NCBI GenBank assembly: GCA_017860085.1
Contig: JAFNAJ010000074.1
Location: 1 to 9,141, forward strand
Direction of reading: 5' to 3'
DNA from: Acidobacteriota bacterium
GTDB taxonomy: Bacteria; Acidobacteriota; Vicinamibacteria; Vicinamibacterales; JAFNAJ01
Length of the DNA stretch: 9,141 nt
Below, piece by piece: positions 6,026 through 9,141 of the stretch; within the stretch, counting starts at the first letter, position 1, and each line of letters begins with the position of its first letter. Both the position numbers and the translations under genes were made by a program. The notes beneath the pieces are model-generated. The model did no database searches. It saw only the letters and a list, made by a program, of their open reading frames with translations, and had not been told where the DNA came from.

Positions 6026-8050
6026 CTACTGCGTCGGGATCCAGACGGCCATCTCACCGGGGCCGCGATTGGCCCACGCGTAGTACGGGATGGCGACGAT
6101 GGGTCGTTCGCGCGGCGAAGCGCCCTCGCCACGGGTGAGACCGGTGCCCGTGATGACGGTGACGCCTCCCAGCAGGTCGGGCCTGAACTCCGCGCCGAGA
6201 GCCGCCTCGAGCGGGAGCACGAGATCGAGAACGCGACCTGCGTTGTCCCGGGCCTCGAGCGCGTAGACCAGCGGTCCCCGCTGCAACGCGACCCTCCCCT
6301 GGTTGCCGGTGATGCCCTCGTGCGCGAGCACGCGCTGCACGGGCATCGGGAATGACACCTCGACCGTGTCGCCCGACCGCCATGGGCGCTGTATGCGGGC
6401 GAACCCGCGATCGAGCATGAGCGGTGCGCGCTGTCCGTTCACCTTGATGCTGATGCTCTCGAGGGTCGTGCCGGAAAAGTGGTACAGGTCCGACGGCACC
6501 GCCTGGTTGCGGCTCCACCCCGGCATGCGGATGAGCATCGAGAAGGTGACCTGGTCGCGCGGCTTCGCTTCCGCCCCGACGGGTTGAGAGGGCAGCTCGA
6601 CGCGCAGCCGCACCACGCCCTCCCATGGGTAACGCGTGCGCTGGGTGATGCGCACGGGCATGCCGCCGATGCGAATGTCGGCTTCGCTGCCGACGAACAG
6701 GTTCACGTAAAGGTCGGTGTTTCGCGTCGCGTAGATCAGCCCGGGCAACTGGGTGAGGAGCCGTGCCAGGTTCGAGGGGCAGCAGGCAACCTCGAAGTAG
6801 GCGGTTCGCTCGACCTTGCCGTCCGACTCGAGAGGGTTCTGGTAGAAGAACGTCGTTCCGGCCAGCGATACCCCGGAGAGCGTCCCGTTGTAGAGCGTCC
6901 GCTCGAGGACGTCGACGTACCGCGAGTCCCCGGTGAGCAGGAACATCCGGTGGTTCCAGAGGTCGCTGCCCACGGCTGCACACGTCTCGGTATAGGCCGA
7001 CCGGTTCGGCAGCTCGTAGTCGTCGCCGAACGCCTCGACGGTGGAACGCGCACCAAGGCCGCCTGTGATGTACATCCGTTTTGAGACGACGTCGCGCCAC
7101 AACCTCTCGACGGCGTCGCGATAGCCCTGGTGACCGTAGAGTGCCGCGATATCGGTCATCCCCGCGTACATGTACATGGCTCGCACCGCGTGCCCCACGG
7201 CGCGCTCCTGCGAGATGACCGGTGCGTGGTCCTGCCGGTACGGAGGATCGTTGTAGATGGCAAACGGGCTGTCGGCGGGGTACGGCTGTGTGTCGTGCGG
7301 CTTGCCACGTTCGTCGAGGAAGAACTTCGCGAGATCGAGATAGCGGCGCTCTCCCGTCGCACGGTAGAGGCGCACGAGCGCCAGCTCGATCTCCTGGTGG
7401 CCCGGCACGGCGCGACGCGCCGACGGCCCGAACGTGCGCGACACGAGATCGGCGTTGCGGATCGCCACTTCGAGCAACTGCCGGCTCTGGGTGGCGGCCT
7501 GGTGGGCCACCGCCGCCTCGTAGAGGTGGCCCACGCTGTAGAGTTCGTGGCTTCCCGACAGGAAGGTCCAGCGCTCGGGGCCGACACCCGGCGGGGGATT
7601 CCGCGGGTCCACCGTGCGGGCCGGGAAGAGATAGCCGTCCTTCTCCTGCGCCGCGGCTATCAGCGCAACGATGGCGTCGACACGCTTGGCGAGCGCGGGG
7701 TCGGGTTGCTGTGCCAGGGCGTAGGAGGCCGCCTCGACGGCCTTGTAGACATCGCTGTCGTTGAAGCGGCGCCCTTCGTAGGCGCCGGGCGCCTTCCTGG
7801 CGGCCCGTGCGAAGTTGGCGACGCGACCGGTCTCCTCGTTCTTGTCGAAGATGTGCGGGATGGTGACCCGCATCGTGGTCTCGAGCCGAGGACGCCAGAA
7901 GTCGTCGGTGATCTTCACCGCCATCATCGGCACGGCCTGCACGCGATAGTCAGCGATGGCCGGCTCGGGAGCTGGCTGCTGAGGGGTAGAGGCGACGAGC
8001 GTGACCGTGACGAGGAGGGCGACCAGCGCCGCCAGGTGGTTGCGTGGCAT
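6026..8050 (-). CDS. Secreted GH127 beta-L-arabinofuranosidase (DUF1680 type)
   Basis: This 674-residue glycoside hydrolase would cleave terminal beta-L-arabinofuranose, in characterised members from hydroxyproline-linked arabino-oligosaccharides of plant cell-wall glycoproteins. A Sec-type signal peptide is clear: a basic start, a hydrophobic core (6-20), then STPQQPAPEP, so the enzyme is periplasmic or released. The (alpha/alpha)6 region spans about 50-435, with beta-sandwich modules to the end. All active-site residues known from Bifidobacterium HypBA1 are present: acid/base-type E339 (VEAFG), and the zinc set E355, C357 (YTETC), C423 and C424 (ACCPSN). C423 is the expected nucleophile. 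The 16-residue gap between E339 and E355 equals that in HypBA1 (E322/E338). The frame is open to about 8575, inside the neighbour gene, but the signal peptide and a GGGAG ribosome site eight bases upstream fix the start at 8050. It follows the epimerase gene by 56 bases, probably in one operon. Substrate linkage is inferred from the family. Confidence 0.93.
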   Translation of the reverse strand: MPRNHLAALVALLVTVTLVASTPQQPAPEPAIADYRVQAVPMMAVKITDDFWRPRLETTMRVTIPHIFDKNEETGRVANFARAARKAPGAYEGRRFNDSDVYKAVEAASYALAQQPDPALAKRVDAIVALIAAAQEKDGYLFPARTVDPRNPPPGVGPERWTFLSGSHELYSVGHLYEAAVAHQAATQSRQLLEVAIRNADLVSRTFGPSARRAVPGHQEIELALVRLYRATGERRYLDLAKFFLDERGKPHDTQPYPADSPFAIYNDPPYRQDHAPVISQERAVGHAVRAMYMYAGMTDIAALYGHQGYRDAVERLWRDVVSKRMYITGGLGARSTVEAFGDDYELPNRSAYTETCAAVGSDLWNHRMFLLTGDSRYVDVLERTLYNGTLSGVSLAGTTFFYQNPLESDGKVERTAYFEVACCPSNLARLLTQLPGLIYATRNTDLYVNLFVGSEADIRIGGMPVRITQRTRYPWEGVVRLRVELPSQPVGAEAKPRDQVTFSMLIRMPGWSRNQAVPSDLYHFSGTTLESISIKVNGQRAPLMLDRGFARIQRPWRSGDTVEVSFPMPVQRVLAHEGITGNQGRVALQRGPLVYALEARDNAGRVLDLVLPLEAALGAEFRPDLLGGVTVITGTGLTRGEGASPRERPIVAIPYYAWANRGPGEMAVWIPTQ

Positions 8051-8058
8051 GGCTTCGT

Positions 8059-8063
8059 CTCCC
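8059..8063 (-). promoter_or_regulatory. Ribosome binding site of the GH127 gene
   Basis: GGGAG reads on the minus strand eight bases before the ATG at 8050. Together with the signal peptide that follows, it rules out the much longer open frame reaching into the epimerase gene. Confidence 0.65.
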
Positions 8064-8077
8064 GTTCGAACAAGGCC

Positions 8078-8092
8078 CCCGTGTGGCACGGG
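8078..8092. promoter_or_regulatory. Intercistronic hairpin between epimerase and GH127 genes
   Basis: CCCGTG (8078-8083) and CACGGG (8087-8092) form a perfect 6-bp GC-rich stem with a three-base loop, in the 56-base gap between the two minus-strand genes. There is no T run after it, so it is unlikely to terminate transcription fully. It could stabilise or process the transcript between the two cistrons. Confidence 0.4.
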
Positions 8093-8106
8093 ACGCGGCG
8101 TGTCGA

Positions 8107-9117
8107 TCACGCCGGCGTGAGGCCGAGACCGGGGCCGTTCGGCAAGACGAGCTTGCCGTCTCTGACGGCCGCGCCGACATACGGGTCGTTGGCGATCAGG
8201 AGGTGGCCGTCGAGGTCGGCGTAGTCGACGAGGGGCGACAGCTGCGCGGCCGCGGTGATGCTCACCGAACTCGAGATCATGCAGCCCAGCATCGTCTTCA
8301 GGCCGAGGGCCCTGGCGATCTGGATCATGCGGTAGCCCTGGAGGATGCCGCCGGCCTTGTCGAGCTTGATGTTCACGCCGTCGAACGCCTCGGCGAGCTT
8401 CGGGATGTCGGACGGCCGCAGGCACGCTTCGTCGGCGATGATGGGAATGTTGGCGCGTTCGCGCACCCAGCGCGTTTCCTCGAGCATTGCCGCGGGCAGG
8501 GGCTGCTCGACGAGCTCGACTCCCTGTGACTCGAGCCATTGGATCTTCCGAAGCGCCTCTTCCTTGGTCTTCCAACCCTCGTTGGCGTCGACGCGCAGCG
8601 GCTTCTTGGTCACGCTGCGCACGGCGTCGAGCGTCGCCTCGTCGGTGTCGAGCCCGACCTTGACCTTGAGCACGGGGTACGCCTCGGCCTCGCGCACCTT
8701 CTGGCGCGTGATCTCTGGCGTGTCGATGCCGATCGAGAAGGTCGTGATGGGGGCATCGGCCGGGTCGAGTCCGAACAACCTGTGAATAGGGACGTCAAGG
8801 CGCTTGCCGACCCAGTCGAGCAGCGCGATGTCGATGGCTGCCGTGGCCGCCCACTGGTGCTCCAGGCGGCTGAGCACCCCGGCCATGAACTTGTCGTACG
8901 CTCGCGGATCCGCAGAGGTCAGGTACTCGCCGAGACCGTCCACGGCCTTCTTCGCGCCCTCCGCGTCCTCGTGGTAGCGCACGATGGGCGCTCCCTCGCC
9001 GAAGCCCGTGATGCCGTCCCGGGTGTACCGCACGTGGAGCGTGTCGCGAAACGCGCTCGACGACATCGTGGTCGTCCACGTGTGACGGAGCTTCAGGCGG
9101 ATGATCTCCGTTTCCAC
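8107..9117 (-). CDS. Dipeptide epimerase, enolase superfamily (L-Ala-D/L-Glu epimerase type); start may lie beyond the window
   Basis: This enzyme would invert the alpha-carbon of one residue in a dipeptide; the best known activity is on L-Ala-D/L-Glu in murein-peptide recycling, but relatives accept other dipeptides. The enolase-superfamily machinery is complete: KVKVG with K151 and K153, DANEGW with metal ligand D177, EQP with E204, ADEA with D229, and NIKLDKAGG with the opposite-face lysine K251. The D301-L-D303 pair (DLDGH) is the usual dipeptide-binding mark of this group. Residues 1-115 form the capping domain. Numbering is from a GTG at 9117. No ribosome site precedes that GTG, and the frame stays open for eight more codons (AEASAPAR) to the window edge. 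A longer protein with an export signal ending there is therefore possible. The gene is upstream of and same-strand with GH127. Exact substrate is not readable; the partner gene and nearby OPT carrier hint at peptides from outside the cell. Confidence 0.9.
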   Translation of the reverse strand: METEIIRLKLRHTWTTTMSSSAFRDTLHVRYTRDGITGFGEGAPIVRYHEDAEGAKKAVDGLGEYLTSADPRAYDKFMAGVLSRLEHQWAATAAIDIALLDWVGKRLDVPIHRLFGLDPADAPITTFSIGIDTPEITRQKVREAEAYPVLKVKVGLDTDEATLDAVRSVTKKPLRVDANEGWKTKEEALRKIQWLESQGVELVEQPLPAAMLEETRWVRERANIPIIADEACLRPSDIPKLAEAFDGVNIKLDKAGGILQGYRMIQIARALGLKTMLGCMISSSVSITAAAQLSPLVDYADLDGHLLIANDPYVGAAVRDGKLVLPNGPGLGLTPA

Positions 9118-9141
9118 GCGGGCGGGGGCGGACGCCTCGGC

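Noticed and set aside
7130..8224. Plus-strand frame of 364 codons opposite the GH127 N-terminal half
   Set aside because: Arg/Gly/His-rich product without a domain, antisense to conserved GH127 sequence.
8051..8575. N-terminal extension of the GH127 frame by 175 codons
   Set aside because: It overlaps the epimerase catalytic region in another frame and is Arg-rich; a signal peptide and ribosome site mark the start at 8050.
1..9141. tRNA, rRNA, CRISPR, integrase or transposase genes, and riboswitches
   Set aside because: Looked for by eye in all spacers; none has cloverleaf-like folding, regularly spaced direct repeats or a recognisable mobile-element protein, and the spacers are too short for most riboswitches.

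Overview
This is a GC-rich window (roughly two thirds G+C by eye) with dense bacterial genes. I read seven protein-coding genes and see no tRNA, rRNA, CRISPR array, phage gene or transposase gene. The protein set suggests a soil-type Acidobacteriota, perhaps class Vicinamibacteria: a Hanks kinase fused to a TolB-like module and TPRs, a bacterial acyl-CoA-binding protein, an OPT transporter, a GH127 arabinofuranosidase and a dipeptide epimerase. That placement is inferred from protein style, not from a marker gene.

Layout. (1) Positions 1-1456 hold a divergent membrane-lipid pair. A CDP-alcohol phosphatidyltransferase runs leftward off the window edge, and an AUR1-like PAP2 phosphatase/phosphotransferase runs rightward. 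They share a 173-base intergenic region with a perfect 9-bp inverted repeat. (2) Positions 1571-3709 encode a 712-residue Ser/Thr kinase with a TolB-like domain and TPRs and no visible membrane anchor. (3) Positions 3791-5956 hold an acyl-CoA-binding protein followed 21 bases later by an OPT-family transporter, probably one operon. (4) Positions 6026-9117 or beyond, on the minus strand, hold a dipeptide epimerase followed by a secreted GH127 beta-L-arabinofuranosidase, probably one operon reading toward the OPT gene.

How the genes may work together. The right half could serve use of plant hydroxyproline-rich glycopeptides. GH127 would remove beta-L-arabinofuranose from hydroxyproline-linked glycans, the OPT carrier would import peptides, and the epimerase would process dipeptides. 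This is a hypothesis from gene context; the two transcription units converge and no co-regulation is visible. The left half may make an inositol- or other polyol-phosphate lipid, since a CDP-alcohol transferase and an AUR1-like PAP2 enzyme can act in sequence.

The intergenic gaps contain several small palindromes: tandem heptamers after the PAP2 gene, a hairpin before the acyl-CoA-binding protein gene, an imperfect palindrome between the convergent genes, and a hairpin between the epimerase and GH127 genes. Some look like dispersed palindromic repeats, but only a genome-wide count could show that. I found no clear sign of a wholly new system; the most interesting items are gene-context hypotheses.
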